A model generated the notes under the pieces. The model did no database searches. It was not told the origin of the DNA and worked only from the letters and a program-made list of their open reading frames with translations. The translations under genes were made by a program, and so were the position numbers. 49,950 bases of DNA from Lysobacterales bacterium (GTDB lineage: Bacteria; Pseudomonadota; Gammaproteobacteria; Xanthomonadales; Marinicellaceae), in the NCBI GenBank assembly GCA_026990095.1, contig JALSIL010000475.1, positions 1 through 49,950 of the forward strand, written 5' to 3'. Positions 7,977 through 16,476 of this stretch are shown piece by piece. Position 1 is the stretch's first letter. Each line of letters opens with the position of its first letter.

Positions 7977-8243
7977 GTATACTTCGCGCGATTACGAATG
8001 CGGACTTTATAGTGCACTGATTTATGCCGAGAGCAAGGCACTAAAATAGGCGCATAGCAAGCTACGCAACTGTTTTATACTGTTTACGGCAAAAACACCT
8101 CAATACAATCATAACAATTGATTTATATTCAGTGTGTTACAGAATGCAAAAAGTGTATTTTTCGGCGTAAACAATATAGTAACGCAGCTATCAGCAAAAA
8201 CTCAATCGTTAAAAATCCGTAGTCGTGACCGCACGAAGTATAC
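7977..8243. repeat. 267-bp imperfect palindromic element with 32-bp outer inverted repeats
   Basis: The outer arms 7977-8008 and 8212-8243 match at 26 of 32 positions as inverted copies, starting GTATACTTCG; five of six differences are transitions. A second inner inverted pair bounds the core at 8076-8178. The nested structure and lack of coding capacity suggest a non-autonomous mobile element, possibly a core element inserted inside or captured by a larger palindrome. Confidence 0.65.
8076..8178. repeat. MITE-like core repeat, copy 1
   Basis: A 103-bp unit with roughly 24-bp terminal inverted repeats (one end TATACTGTTTACGGC, the other TATATTGTTTACGCCG on the opposite strand). The reverse complement of 45673-45778 aligns along its full length with about four in five bases identical by eye. 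The two copies are in opposite orientation. Confidence 0.75.
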
Positions 8244-8393
8244 TTAACCATATAAACTCAAAATTAAAGTTGGTGTAAAAACGCACTTAATTATGCAATT
8301 AATTGTCAGAAAGCGCTCCTTCTGGATAAAAATAACTATCAAAATACATTTTTTTGACAAAGATCCGTTCACAAATCCTTATAAAAAGGTAAT

Positions 8394-9047
8394 TTATTTC
8401 CACACACCAAGTCTTTTTAGTTTTTTCATTAATCCATTAGGTGGTTTGCCGTGCTTATATGCCCTTTTGGCATATTCTAATGCCTTTTTATACTCTTTAA
8501 GTTTTACTAATAACAAGCTGTATGAATATTCAAATTTGGAGTTATCCGGGCTAATTTTCAAAGCTTCCTCATATTTTTTGGCAGCCTCTGTTAAACGGCC
8601 AATTTTGGTTAAATAATATCCATAAATAGCATAAAGCGCTGCATCTTTAGGATTATAATTAATAGCTCTTTGTAAATAGCACTCTGGTGAGTTAAGTAAT
8701 TTTTTTGTTGCCAACTTGTTCAATAGTTTAACTTGATAACGTATTGTGCTTAGCAAAGCCTTGTGGTGATTTGGTATCGACCTCAAGGTATAATCTAAAT
8801 CACTAGGCAAAGTTCCTGATTTTCCTTTAATTAGTAATTCAACATTTTTTGTAAAATGAAAAATTTCAACAACCGGAATTTTTTTTTTGTCACTAGGATT
8901 AATGTAATCATAAGGCCCATACCCATACCCAGGAGCCTCACCAACACATGGCACGCCATTTAAACTTGTTCCAACCCAAACCGGCTTTGACTTTGCCTGA
9001 ACTTGAGAAAAAAAAGAACTTATCAGTAATATTGCTAGAAATTTCAT
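8394..9047 (-). CDS. Exported TPR protein of polysaccharide loci, function unknown
   Basis: A 217-residue protein with an N-terminal signal peptide (MKFLAILLISSFFSQVQA). The mature N-terminal half carries conserved-looking stretches GYGPYDYINP, VEIFHFTKNVE and DLDYTLRSIPNHHKAL; I have the impression that this combination recurs in proteins encoded in exopolysaccharide loci, but that needs a search. The C-terminal half has two TPR-like units (ALYAIYGYYLTKIGRLTEAA, then FEYSYSLLLVKLKEYKKALE). It is probably a periplasmic scaffold or adaptor in polymer assembly. Isolated by 326 bp from the flippase upstream. Confidence 0.7.
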   Translation of the reverse strand: MKFLAILLISSFFSQVQAKSKPVWVGTSLNGVPCVGEAPGYGYGPYDYINPSDKKKIPVVEIFHFTKNVELLIKGKSGTLPSDLDYTLRSIPNHHKALLSTIRYQVKLLNKLATKKLLNSPECYLQRAINYNPKDAALYAIYGYYLTKIGRLTEAAKKYEEALKISPDNSKFEYSYSLLLVKLKEYKKALEYAKRAYKHGKPPNGLMKKLKRLGVWK

Positions 9048-9373
9048 AATGCTATGCAGTACTTACTAAAACAAAGTAGTTTTAGAATTATTGAAAAACC
9101 ACTTTAATTTATCATTTTTTTAAAGATGCGGATAATTTATAATGACCAAAATAATGACGCTTAATCATAAAACTCAGTGTGCACTAGTATGTTTATAACT
9201 CCATAAAGAACTTCATAATATCAAAACTAACTTGACATTGTTTCCAGTAAATATTTTAGGGTATCATAATAACTGAAATTTTGATTTAAATAATTACTAT
9301 TTAGGCCACAAATATATTGACCCTAGTTAAAGTCAACATTCCCTCAATTTTCTTCATTAAAACTATTCAGTTA
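9048..9373. other. Intergenic region, very AT-rich, no clear feature
   Basis: This 326-bp stretch contains a 7-bp inverted repeat CTAAAAC/GTTTTAG near 9066-9085 and an isolated TTGACA on the plus strand, but no convincing gene, terminator or complete promoter was seen. Confidence 0.5.
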
Positions 9374-10846
9374 TTATATATTACCAAACACCCTATTAAC
9401 TAAAAATCTTTCTGGGCCTGGCTTCCTGCCTCCTAGCAGCCATAAAAAAATCAAACAAAGACTAAAAACCACAATACCGAGGACAATACCCACCATCAAA
9501 TAAATAATGTCATAATCGATAATAAAATATTGTTTAATATGGATAGTATATTGGTTAACAATGTATCCCATTATTGCACCAGATATAAGCGGCCTATAAA
9601 TACTTATAAAAACGCTTCTAAATCTCATGTTAACTAGTCTATTTAACCTCATTATGCTAATAGGAAACATTATGAGAGAGGAAAATAAAATTGCAAACAC
9701 AGCCCCATTAACTCCATCATTTATTGTCAAAACAACCAAAAGTGGCAAATATATAAATATCCTTAAGCATAGTAATTTTGTTGTTATTTTTTGTTTTGCT
9801 AAAGCTAAGTAAATATAGCTTGAATTTGTATTCAAAGCCTCAAAAGCGCTAGCCAAAGATATTATCTGTATAATAAAAATAGCATCCACCCAATTATCTC
9901 CTAACATAACTGGAACCAGAAAAGGAGCAATTCCAAAAATCCCAAATGCACTAGGGAAAGCTATCAAAGCAATATAGGATAAAGTTTTTAAATATGTTTT
10001 TTTTAATTCGTCCTTATTATGCGATAACTTTGAATACCCAGGATAAGCTGCACGATTAATTGGAGCAATTATCTCTGTCGTTGTAATTGTTGCTATCTCA
10101 TTTGAAACTGAATAAACACCTAAACCTCTACTCCCAACAAATTTGGCCAAAATAAAGTTCTGGCTATAGTTATTTATAAAAAATAAAATATTATTAAGAA
10201 ACAGCCAAAAAGAAAAACTAAACAAATCTTTTATAGCAACAAGTGACAGTTTAGGTCGATAATTTTGCATAATATAACTTAACAACAAAGAGGTTATATT
10301 ACTCGATAGCATACCCAACAATAACGCCCAATAACTTCTCCAATACCATGCTATCGGTATAGTCACAATAAATCCTGAAATTTTAATTAAAACCTGATAA
10401 AGATATTCTTTATTGAAACTTAGCTTTTTTCTGAACTCTACAACACCAATATTATTAAAACCATTTATAAAAATAATTACAGCCATCATTTTTAAAACAT
10501 CAGATAATCGTTCATCCCCATAAAAATCTGCAGTAATATCTGAAACCGACATAATAATTGACGCTGCGGTTATTGCAAAAATGACCTCCATTGTCCATGC
10601 GGTATCATAATGTGTTCTACCTGCTCTTTGGTTCTGTATTAAAGCTGTATCAAAACCAAATTCTCTTATAATATTGACCATCGCATAAACAGCTGAGGCT
10701 AATGCCATCAAACCAAAATCATCAGGCGTCAATAAACGAGCTAAAATCATAGTGCTAATTACACTGATCCCTTTTATACTGAATTTAAGAGCTACCATCC
10801 ATATGGCCCCTCTTGCAATACCTTTATTTATGTTTTGATCTGACAA
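9374..10846 (-). CDS. Polysaccharide flippase (Wzx-like, MOP superfamily)
   Basis: A 490-residue polytopic inner-membrane protein with about 12-14 hydrophobic segments. The N-terminus GIARGAIWMVALKFSIKG and the LARLLTPDDFGLMALASAV stretch are typical of the lipopolysaccharide/teichoic-acid flippase group, followed by a loop FDTALIQNQRA. It should translocate undecaprenyl-linked repeat units to the periplasm. The gene is visibly more AT-rich than the housekeeping genes to the right, as is common for flippases. It stands alone with more than 200 bp on both sides. Confidence 0.88.
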   Translation of the reverse strand: MSDQNINKGIARGAIWMVALKFSIKGISVISTMILARLLTPDDFGLMALASAVYAMVNIIREFGFDTALIQNQRAGRTHYDTAWTMEVIFAITAASIIMSVSDITADFYGDERLSDVLKMMAVIIFINGFNNIGVVEFRKKLSFNKEYLYQVLIKISGFIVTIPIAWYWRSYWALLLGMLSSNITSLLLSYIMQNYRPKLSLVAIKDLFSFSFWLFLNNILFFINNYSQNFILAKFVGSRGLGVYSVSNEIATITTTEIIAPINRAAYPGYSKLSHNKDELKKTYLKTLSYIALIAFPSAFGIFGIAPFLVPVMLGDNWVDAIFIIQIISLASAFEALNTNSSYIYLALAKQKITTKLLCLRIFIYLPLLVVLTINDGVNGAVFAILFSSLIMFPISIMRLNRLVNMRFRSVFISIYRPLISGAIMGYIVNQYTIHIKQYFIIDYDIIYLMVGIVLGIVVFSLCLIFLWLLGGRKPGPERFLVNRVFGNI

Positions 10847-11057
10847 AATAAACCCTTAACAAAATACACCCTACAATTCTGCGCATTTAAAAATACTCAT
10901 AAATTCATAGTTTAATAAATAACAATAAGTTACTACAATAATTACCACAATCAATCAAGCGTTCATTGCATTGCAAAATGAATAGATAGACAAATAGTAA
11001 AGTCGAATTCACCTGTTTATTTTGAAATTCCAATTTTGCTCTTAATTAACCCTTCAC

Positions 11058-12326
11058 CTAACTTTTATCCATAATTTTCAAGAAAACACCTTTTTTTTCT
11101 AGTTGTTTTGAATATTCATTTATCAAAATTACAATAGCAACTATATTCCATGGCAAATCAAAATAAGACAAACTCAGAAAAGCTCCCCCAGAAAAATATG
11201 CTATTAAACTAACTTTCAATAGCTTGGCAAGCAAATAAATATCACGAGCTGCTTCCTTCTTCTTAGTTTCTTTTATTATATTTGATAATGTTTTCCATAC
11301 CCCACAAAATATTAATAAAAAAAGAAATAAACCTACCCAGCCATGATCAGCAAGCACACTGAAATAAATACTGTGAGCAGCATGAACAGCTTCCGGGTTG
11401 GGTGCATAAATCAAAAAAGTATCATAACTCCAAGCATCTAACCCTACTCCAGAAAAATTGTCATTAGCGGCATTAAAGGCATACTCCCATGCATTCAGCC
11501 TCCCCATTGCAGAGCTGTCATTCTGATACGTTTCAATGGTTTCCATCCGTTTATACCAACTCTCAGGCATAAAAGCCAAAAGAACTCCTGCAAATATTAT
11601 TATCAGAAAACCAGAAGCCATTTTACTACTACTTTCTTTCCAATAAAAAAAACCTACACTTAATATAGCAATTAAAGCCCCTCTGGATTGACTTCCCAAA
11701 ACGGTAAATAAGCTCAAAATAATTGCTACTATCATCCCCTTTTTGACCCAGCCATTCTCTGATGTTTGATACAGAAACATCATCAACGGAATGGTCATTA
11801 ATATTGCAACAGCCAGGGCATTATTATCTTCAATAAACCCCCCTGGGGGACCCCAAACTCTTCCACCTCCGGCTGTCACAATAGTATAAATGCCGCCTTT
11901 AATACTATAAAATCCTATGGATAAAACGATAGTCCATATTAGATACCTCATTTTTTCCATATCATCAATTAATAATAATACCAAAAACGTTACCATCTGA
12001 ATTTTAATAATCTTTTTATATTGAATCCATGCATCATCTGGAAAATATGCAAAAAATGTTGATATTCCCATCCATACAATAAAAATTATCCATACTGGTA
12101 AAAGCCAATGTTTGGGAAAGCTTCTTTTTTCTTTTGAAAATAGAAGCGATGCAAATGTAGCAATAGCCACTATCTGCGCAAACGGCATATCAAAAGCAAA
12201 TCCAAACGCCAAGCGATGAGGATTCATATAACTGAGCCACGACCAAACTATAATTCCAATCCATGGACGTTTAAAAATATAGGGTATCGAACCAAACACC
12301 AGGGCCGTAATTAGAATATCGCGCAA
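11058..12326 (-). CDS. Putative O-glycosylation ligase / O-antigen polymerase-like protein, exosortase A-associated
   Basis: A 422-residue Wzy/WaaL-like membrane protein of the family linked to exosortase A. The N-terminus (RDILITALVFGSIPYIFKRP, then WSWLSYMNPHRLAFGFAF) is characteristic. It has about 10-12 membrane segments, and a large periplasmic loop with GSQSRGA and DNNALAVA and the conserved AHSIYFSVLADHGW. It is expected to polymerise the repeat unit or transfer glycan to protein. Start is TTG 12324-12326, because no ATG lies near and family similarity begins right there; 16 bp after the deacetylase gene. Confidence 0.88.
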   Translation of the reverse strand: MRDILITALVFGSIPYIFKRPWIGIIVWSWLSYMNPHRLAFGFAFDMPFAQIVAIATFASLLFSKEKRSFPKHWLLPVWIIFIVWMGISTFFAYFPDDAWIQYKKIIKIQMVTFLVLLLIDDMEKMRYLIWTIVLSIGFYSIKGGIYTIVTAGGGRVWGPPGGFIEDNNALAVAILMTIPLMMFLYQTSENGWVKKGMIVAIILSLFTVLGSQSRGALIAILSVGFFYWKESSSKMASGFLIIIFAGVLLAFMPESWYKRMETIETYQNDSSAMGRLNAWEYAFNAANDNFSGVGLDAWSYDTFLIYAPNPEAVHAAHSIYFSVLADHGWVGLFLFLLIFCGVWKTLSNIIKETKKKEAARDIYLLAKLLKVSLIAYFSGGAFLSLSYFDLPWNIVAIVILINEYSKQLEKKGVFLKIMDKS

Positions 12327-12342
12327 TTTTGTGACCTGTTTA

Positions 12343-13305
12343 TTATTTGCTTAGATAACTATTTGCAATACGCAGCATAAATTTCTCTGGAACAGAATCC
12401 CAAGGTGTAAATCTCGGCAACTGCAATCGATCAGAGTTATTATCCATTACTCCCCACAGTGTTGAGAGAGCAGCCTGATAATTATTGGCTTTAACCATTT
12501 GCACATGCTCAGGCAAATAATCATGTTCCGGCTTACCATTTGGATAAGCAAAAAAGTTAATTTGTGTTTCTAAAATACCTTCCAAAACCTGCTTGTTGTC
12601 TTTGATCTCTACGTTTGCTTGTGCATCAGTAAGTGTTGCTAAAATTGGATGAGTTTTTGTATGCCCACCAATTTCCATACCACTTTCATGTAACTTCCTT
12701 AGTTGTCCTGTCGTAAGCATTATTTCAGATGCACTTTTTGGAATAAACGAAAAAAAATATTCGGCATATTCTTTCCTTTGGTTTGGCTCGCAATGTTTTA
12801 TAGTTTTAAGAATTGTTTCAGCTACCCTAGCTTTTTTTTCATCATTCGAAATATCAAAATCTCCTAATTTAAAATCCCTTAAATCGAGCTTATCTCCCTG
12901 AACATTTCTCACCCCTTCAATAACGCAATCATTCCACATGATTCCACCGTCTAAAAATCCATCTGCAATGAAGAAGGTTGCTTCCAAACCGAATTTATTC
13001 AATATAGGCAGTGCATATAAATAATTATCGGCATAACCATCATCGAAGGTAATACAAACTGCTCGGGGAGGAAGATTATCTTCATCGGCTTTTTTGAGTG
13101 CATCCTTTAAAGAAAGCACGTTAAAATAACGCGACATCAGCTCCATATGCCACGTAAATACGTTCTTATCAACTTCACCGGGTCGCATGAAATCAGGCTC
13201 ATCCAAAACCCGGTGATAAATTAATATTAAAAGCTTTTTCTGTTTTCCGATCCCTGATGAAATTGTAGACAAGTGCTTTAACGTGGAACGTACTATGTGC
13301 TTCAT
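12343..13305 (-). CDS. Polysaccharide deacetylase (NodB/CE4 family)
   Basis: A 320-residue CE4 enzyme predicted to remove acetyl groups from amino sugars. The fingerprint begins IYHRVLDEPD, the metal site/general base motif is ITFDDGYADNY, and the second motif is GMEIGGHTKTHPILATL (H-x3-H). The ADGFLDGGIMWNDCVIEGVR stretch occurs in relatives from export loci. ATG 13303-13305 (MKHIVRSTLKH) is preferred; the frame is open to 13344 but that start would overlap the upstream gene by 32 bp. A second, different deacetylase is at 25308-26144. Confidence 0.88.
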   Translation of the reverse strand: MKHIVRSTLKHLSTISSGIGKQKKLLILIYHRVLDEPDFMRPGEVDKNVFTWHMELMSRYFNVLSLKDALKKADEDNLPPRAVCITFDDGYADNYLYALPILNKFGLEATFFIADGFLDGGIMWNDCVIEGVRNVQGDKLDLRDFKLGDFDISNDEKKARVAETILKTIKHCEPNQRKEYAEYFFSFIPKSASEIMLTTGQLRKLHESGMEIGGHTKTHPILATLTDAQANVEIKDNKQVLEGILETQINFFAYPNGKPEHDYLPEHVQMVKANNYQAALSTLWGVMDNNSDRLQLPRFTPWDSVPEKFMLRIANSYLSK

Positions 13306-13312
13306 TTCTAAT

Positions 13313-15109
13313 CTAAATTTTCTTTGCCTGCATCCATAACTCAAGCATCATTAAAATCCATATCAATTCGCCATAATATGCCGCATGAATACTTTGATGC
13401 ATCTTAATCGAATGATCTAGAAAATCCGGGACAAAATAAGACCGTTTTTTTAAACTATTGATGCTGTCATAAGCTAACTCTTTCAATGGCTGAAAGTCTT
13501 TTAACCAAATTCCAAATGGCAACCCAAAACCATGCTTGGATTTATTTAGAATTTCATCGGGCAAAAAACCATTCATCGCATGCTTATAAAACCAGCGTAA
13601 TTTTTGTCCTTTCATTTTAATTGATGAAGGAATTTTAAGTGATAACTTAAGCACTTCATGATCCAGCAGAGGATAATGAACTTCAACACCAGCCATTTCG
13701 CACATTTTGTTGACTTTAACTAAATCATTGTCATGTAAAGTAGTTTTCCAGTCCATATACAGCATTCTATTTAAAGATGTCGCATTTTCTGGACGCCGAT
13801 AGCTATCGCGCAAACTTTCAAGTGGTTGGCTAGTAACTATGTGAGATAAAAAATCTGCCTGGAAAATCTCTTCTGCTTGATGCCTATGCAGAAAATTGTA
13901 ATCTTGCAATCGATCAGGCAAAGGTGTCTCAGCCTGCTCAATGTATCGTTTAGCCTTGAAAATCAGATTGTTATTAGAAACAACTTCAGGTGCTTTTGTT
14001 AGGAAAGATTTCAATAGTTGCCTAAATGGAGCAGGAACAGAAAAATATTTCTCAAAAAGCAGTTGTCTTGCGTAACGCTCATTTCCAGCAAAAAGCTCAT
14101 CACCGCCATCCCCTGCTAACAAAACGTCTATACCATTATCTTTTGCTAACTTAGCGCAATAAAAAGCAGCTAAAGCAGATGAATTTCCGAATGGCTCATC
14201 GTAGTAAGCGGCAATATCAGGAATTGCAGCAACCGTATCTTCCGCTGTTACATAGTATTCATGTTGAATTGTTTTGAAATTCTCTGAAGCAATGCGAGCA
14301 AAAGAGATCTCATCATATCCTTCAACAGGAAACCCCATTGAAAAAGTGTTGGCTTGATCCGGATACACTTTGGCAAGTGCACCAGCTACACTTGAACTAT
14401 CTAATCCACCACTAAGAAAGGCACCCGTTTGCCCCGCACTACTGGATAATCGCTTAACAGATCGAAAAAGCGTTTCTTGGAGTTCTTTACTGGCATCTGA
14501 AAGGGAAAAATCCATTGTTTCTGAAAATGTGGGAACCCAATAGCGATTTAAACTCATTTTCCCTGCTTGGAAAACCAGTTGCTGCCCACCTTCCAGTTTT
14601 TTTACTGATTCATAAATTGTGTTGGGGCTAGGGCAGTGATGAAAATAAACATAATCATAAATAGATTGCAAAAAAATGTTGTTATTTACCTCGGGATGGG
14701 CAATAACTGCATCGGCTGTAGAACTAAAAACCAAACCATTAGGCGTCTCAGCAAAATATAAATTTCTGTGGCCTAAAGGATCAATAGCAAGCAATAGTTT
14801 TTTGTTTTCAGTGTCAATAATAATTAATGAGAAATCTCCTTTGACATTATTAATGAACTGATCGCCATTTTCCAAATAGTCTTTGGCTATCTTTGTTAAA
14901 TCATCCCTTTCATTTAACCCACCTCCGTAACCAATAAAAATACATTGTCCTAATTCGGTAATGTGATTTTCTGTTGCTGAACAAACAGAAAATGATGTCG
15001 CCAATGTTTTGACTTTGTTTCTATATTGTTTAGGTGCATATTCAGTCATCTTAGTTGATAACTCAATAGCTCCCAAATTACTGCCAACCCAACCCGCTAC
15101 AAATCCCAT
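13313..15109 (-). CDS. Asparagine synthetase homologue lacking the glutaminase cysteine
   Basis: A 598-residue two-domain AsnB relative. The N-terminus reads MGFVAGWVG, with no Cys at position 2, and the HRGPD and YNGEI motifs of active glutaminases are absent, so ammonia from glutamine is unlikely. The synthetase half is intact: SGGLDSSS at 233-240 (pyrophosphatase loop), YYDEPFGNSSALA, LLAGDGGDELFAGNERY and the late YPLLDHEVLKLS. This domain state is shared with beta-lactam synthetase and lasso-peptide cyclases, which adenylate a carboxylate and form an amide with an internal amine. It could instead amidate a sugar with a different amine donor. Followed after 7 bp by the deacetylase and preceded after 17 bp by the adenylating enzyme. 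Confidence 0.88.
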   Translation of the reverse strand: MGFVAGWVGSNLGAIELSTKMTEYAPKQYRNKVKTLATSFSVCSATENHITELGQCIFIGYGGGLNERDDLTKIAKDYLENGDQFINNVKGDFSLIIIDTENKKLLLAIDPLGHRNLYFAETPNGLVFSSTADAVIAHPEVNNNIFLQSIYDYVYFHHCPSPNTIYESVKKLEGGQQLVFQAGKMSLNRYWVPTFSETMDFSLSDASKELQETLFRSVKRLSSSAGQTGAFLSGGLDSSSVAGALAKVYPDQANTFSMGFPVEGYDEISFARIASENFKTIQHEYYVTAEDTVAAIPDIAAYYDEPFGNSSALAAFYCAKLAKDNGIDVLLAGDGGDELFAGNERYARQLLFEKYFSVPAPFRQLLKSFLTKAPEVVSNNNLIFKAKRYIEQAETPLPDRLQDYNFLHRHQAEEIFQADFLSHIVTSQPLESLRDSYRRPENATSLNRMLYMDWKTTLHDNDLVKVNKMCEMAGVEVHYPLLDHEVLKLSLKIPSSIKMKGQKLRWFYKHAMNGFLPDEILNKSKHGFGLPFGIWLKDFQPLKELAYDSINSLKKRSYFVPDFLDHSIKMHQSIHAAYYGELIWILMMLELWMQAKKI

Positions 15110-15126
15110 GTAAAATACTCGCCTCT

Positions 15127-16476
15127 CTAAATAGTAACTTTACTAATCACGTACCTGAACTTACCCGATTTTTCTTTTTTAATTTCGTTCAGGTATTCAA
15201 ATATAACTTCTATTTTTTTACCTAAACGTTTTTTAAACTCTTGTTTAATATAATCTAGTTGTTTGGGGTTAAATTCATTATTCTTTACAATCTGGACAAT
15301 TATCTTATCCTTGCTTTCTTGAATAATTTTAAATGCGGCAATCCCTTCCAAATCCCTAAGCACATAAATTAATGCCAAACCATGTAATATAGTACCATCC
15401 TGTGCGACAACAAAATCAGTTGTCCTGCCTTGAATTTCTTTAAGTATAGGCAAACCTCGCCCACACGAACAAGTATCATCTGATAAAACACCAATATCAC
15501 CGGTACGATATCTTATAAAAGGAAAATCCTGGGTAGCGAGATGAGTAACCACAACTTCTCCACTCTCACCTTTTGGGAGCACATTCCCTTCACCATCAAT
15601 AATTTCAACGATAATATCTTCAGCAGAAATATGCATCGATCCCGATGGACATTGATGCGCAATAAAGCCAGCATCCCTGCCTCCGTAGCCATTTGCCACA
15701 GGGCAAGCAAACATGCGCTCAATTATTTCGCGCTGATGATCATACAATTTTTCTGAAGTAACAAACGCGACTTTAATATCCAATTCGCTAAATGTTACAC
15801 CTTTTTTTTCAGCGTGACTTGCAATATGTGCAAGAGCGGATGGATATCCGAAAAGCATTTTTGGCTTGATGGTTTTAATTTGTTGAATAAAACCATCAAG
15901 ATTTTTTTTTGACATTTCAAAAGCCGGCACCAAATGGCTGCGGATAACTTTATCCCTCAACATTTTAATTTTGTCTTGGGATCCAAGTTCGACAGGTGAA
16001 CCCCAGATTACAATTTCCGGATCACCAATATCGACACCCCACCATCTGGTAGCTCTCCATTTCGCGGCCACGTCATGTGTAACCCTGTCCTTACCAATAA
16101 AAAAAATTAAAGGTTCGCCACTTGATCCACCAGTATTATACCGGGCTAAGCTCTCGGCATTATCTGATTTTAAGCGCTCAGTATTTGAACGTATTTCTTT
16201 TTTACCAAACAATGGAATTTTGGTTAACTCATTCAGGTTCGTAATGTTTGATGGTTCAAGCCCTGTAGCCTCAAAAATTTCTCGATAGTAAGGCACATCA
16301 CGACCCACAATTGTCAAAAAATCTTTTAGCTTCGTTATTTGAATTTGTTCAATTTCTCCAGATGAAAACCACTGTGATTTTTCCAGTTCTTTTCTAACAG
16401 TGACTGAGTCATGCTTTTTTATATATTCATGCAAAGGAAAAATTACATTTGAAACTAGCCGTGTATATAAACTCAT
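15127..16476 (-). CDS. Phenylacetate-CoA ligase-like adenylating enzyme (PaaK/CapK type)
   Basis: A 449-residue member of the ANL superfamily. The ATP-binding P-loop is ARYNTGGSSGEPLIFF, a later motif is GYGGRDAGF, the zinc-like cysteine group is CSCGRGLPIL, and the TGDIGVLSDD segment is the adenylate-contact region. Relatives encoded within capsule and exopolysaccharide loci (CapK type) probably activate acyl or amino acid groups for decoration. It overlaps the upstream glycosyltransferase by 4 bp (ATGA). It differs from the exosortase A-associated AMP-ligase family usually found with the carrier protein. The acid substrate is unknown. Confidence 0.87.
   Translation of the reverse strand: MSLYTRLVSNVIFPLHEYIKKHDSVTVRKELEKSQWFSSGEIEQIQITKLKDFLTIVGRDVPYYREIFEATGLEPSNITNLNELTKIPLFGKKEIRSNTERLKSDNAESLARYNTGGSSGEPLIFFIGKDRVTHDVAAKWRATRWWGVDIGDPEIVIWGSPVELGSQDKIKMLRDKVIRSHLVPAFEMSKKNLDGFIQQIKTIKPKMLFGYPSALAHIASHAEKKGVTFSELDIKVAFVTSEKLYDHQREIIERMFACPVANGYGGRDAGFIAHQCPSGSMHISAEDIIVEIIDGEGNVLPKGESGEVVVTHLATQDFPFIRYRTGDIGVLSDDTCSCGRGLPILKEIQGRTTDFVVAQDGTILHGLALIYVLRDLEGIAAFKIIQESKDKIIVQIVKNNEFNPKQLDYIKQEFKKRLGKKIEVIFEYLNEIKKEKSGKFRYVISKVTI

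Larger units (their letters stand above)
7932..8393. other. Intergenic region filled by a palindromic repeat element
   Basis: This 462-bp stretch between the methyltransferase and the TPR protein is dominated by an imperfect palindrome (7977-8243) with a repeat core at 8076-8178. I found no coding sequence of its own. Confidence 0.6.

Noticed and set aside
8293..8616. 107-codon plus-strand frame
   Set aside because: Mostly antisense to the TPR protein; amino acid content is that of a shadow frame and there is no ribosome-binding site.
15127..16476. Assignment as the exosortase A-associated AMP-ligase
   Set aside because: Motifs (TGGSSGEP, CSCGRGLP) and length fit the PaaK/CapK group instead of that ligase family.
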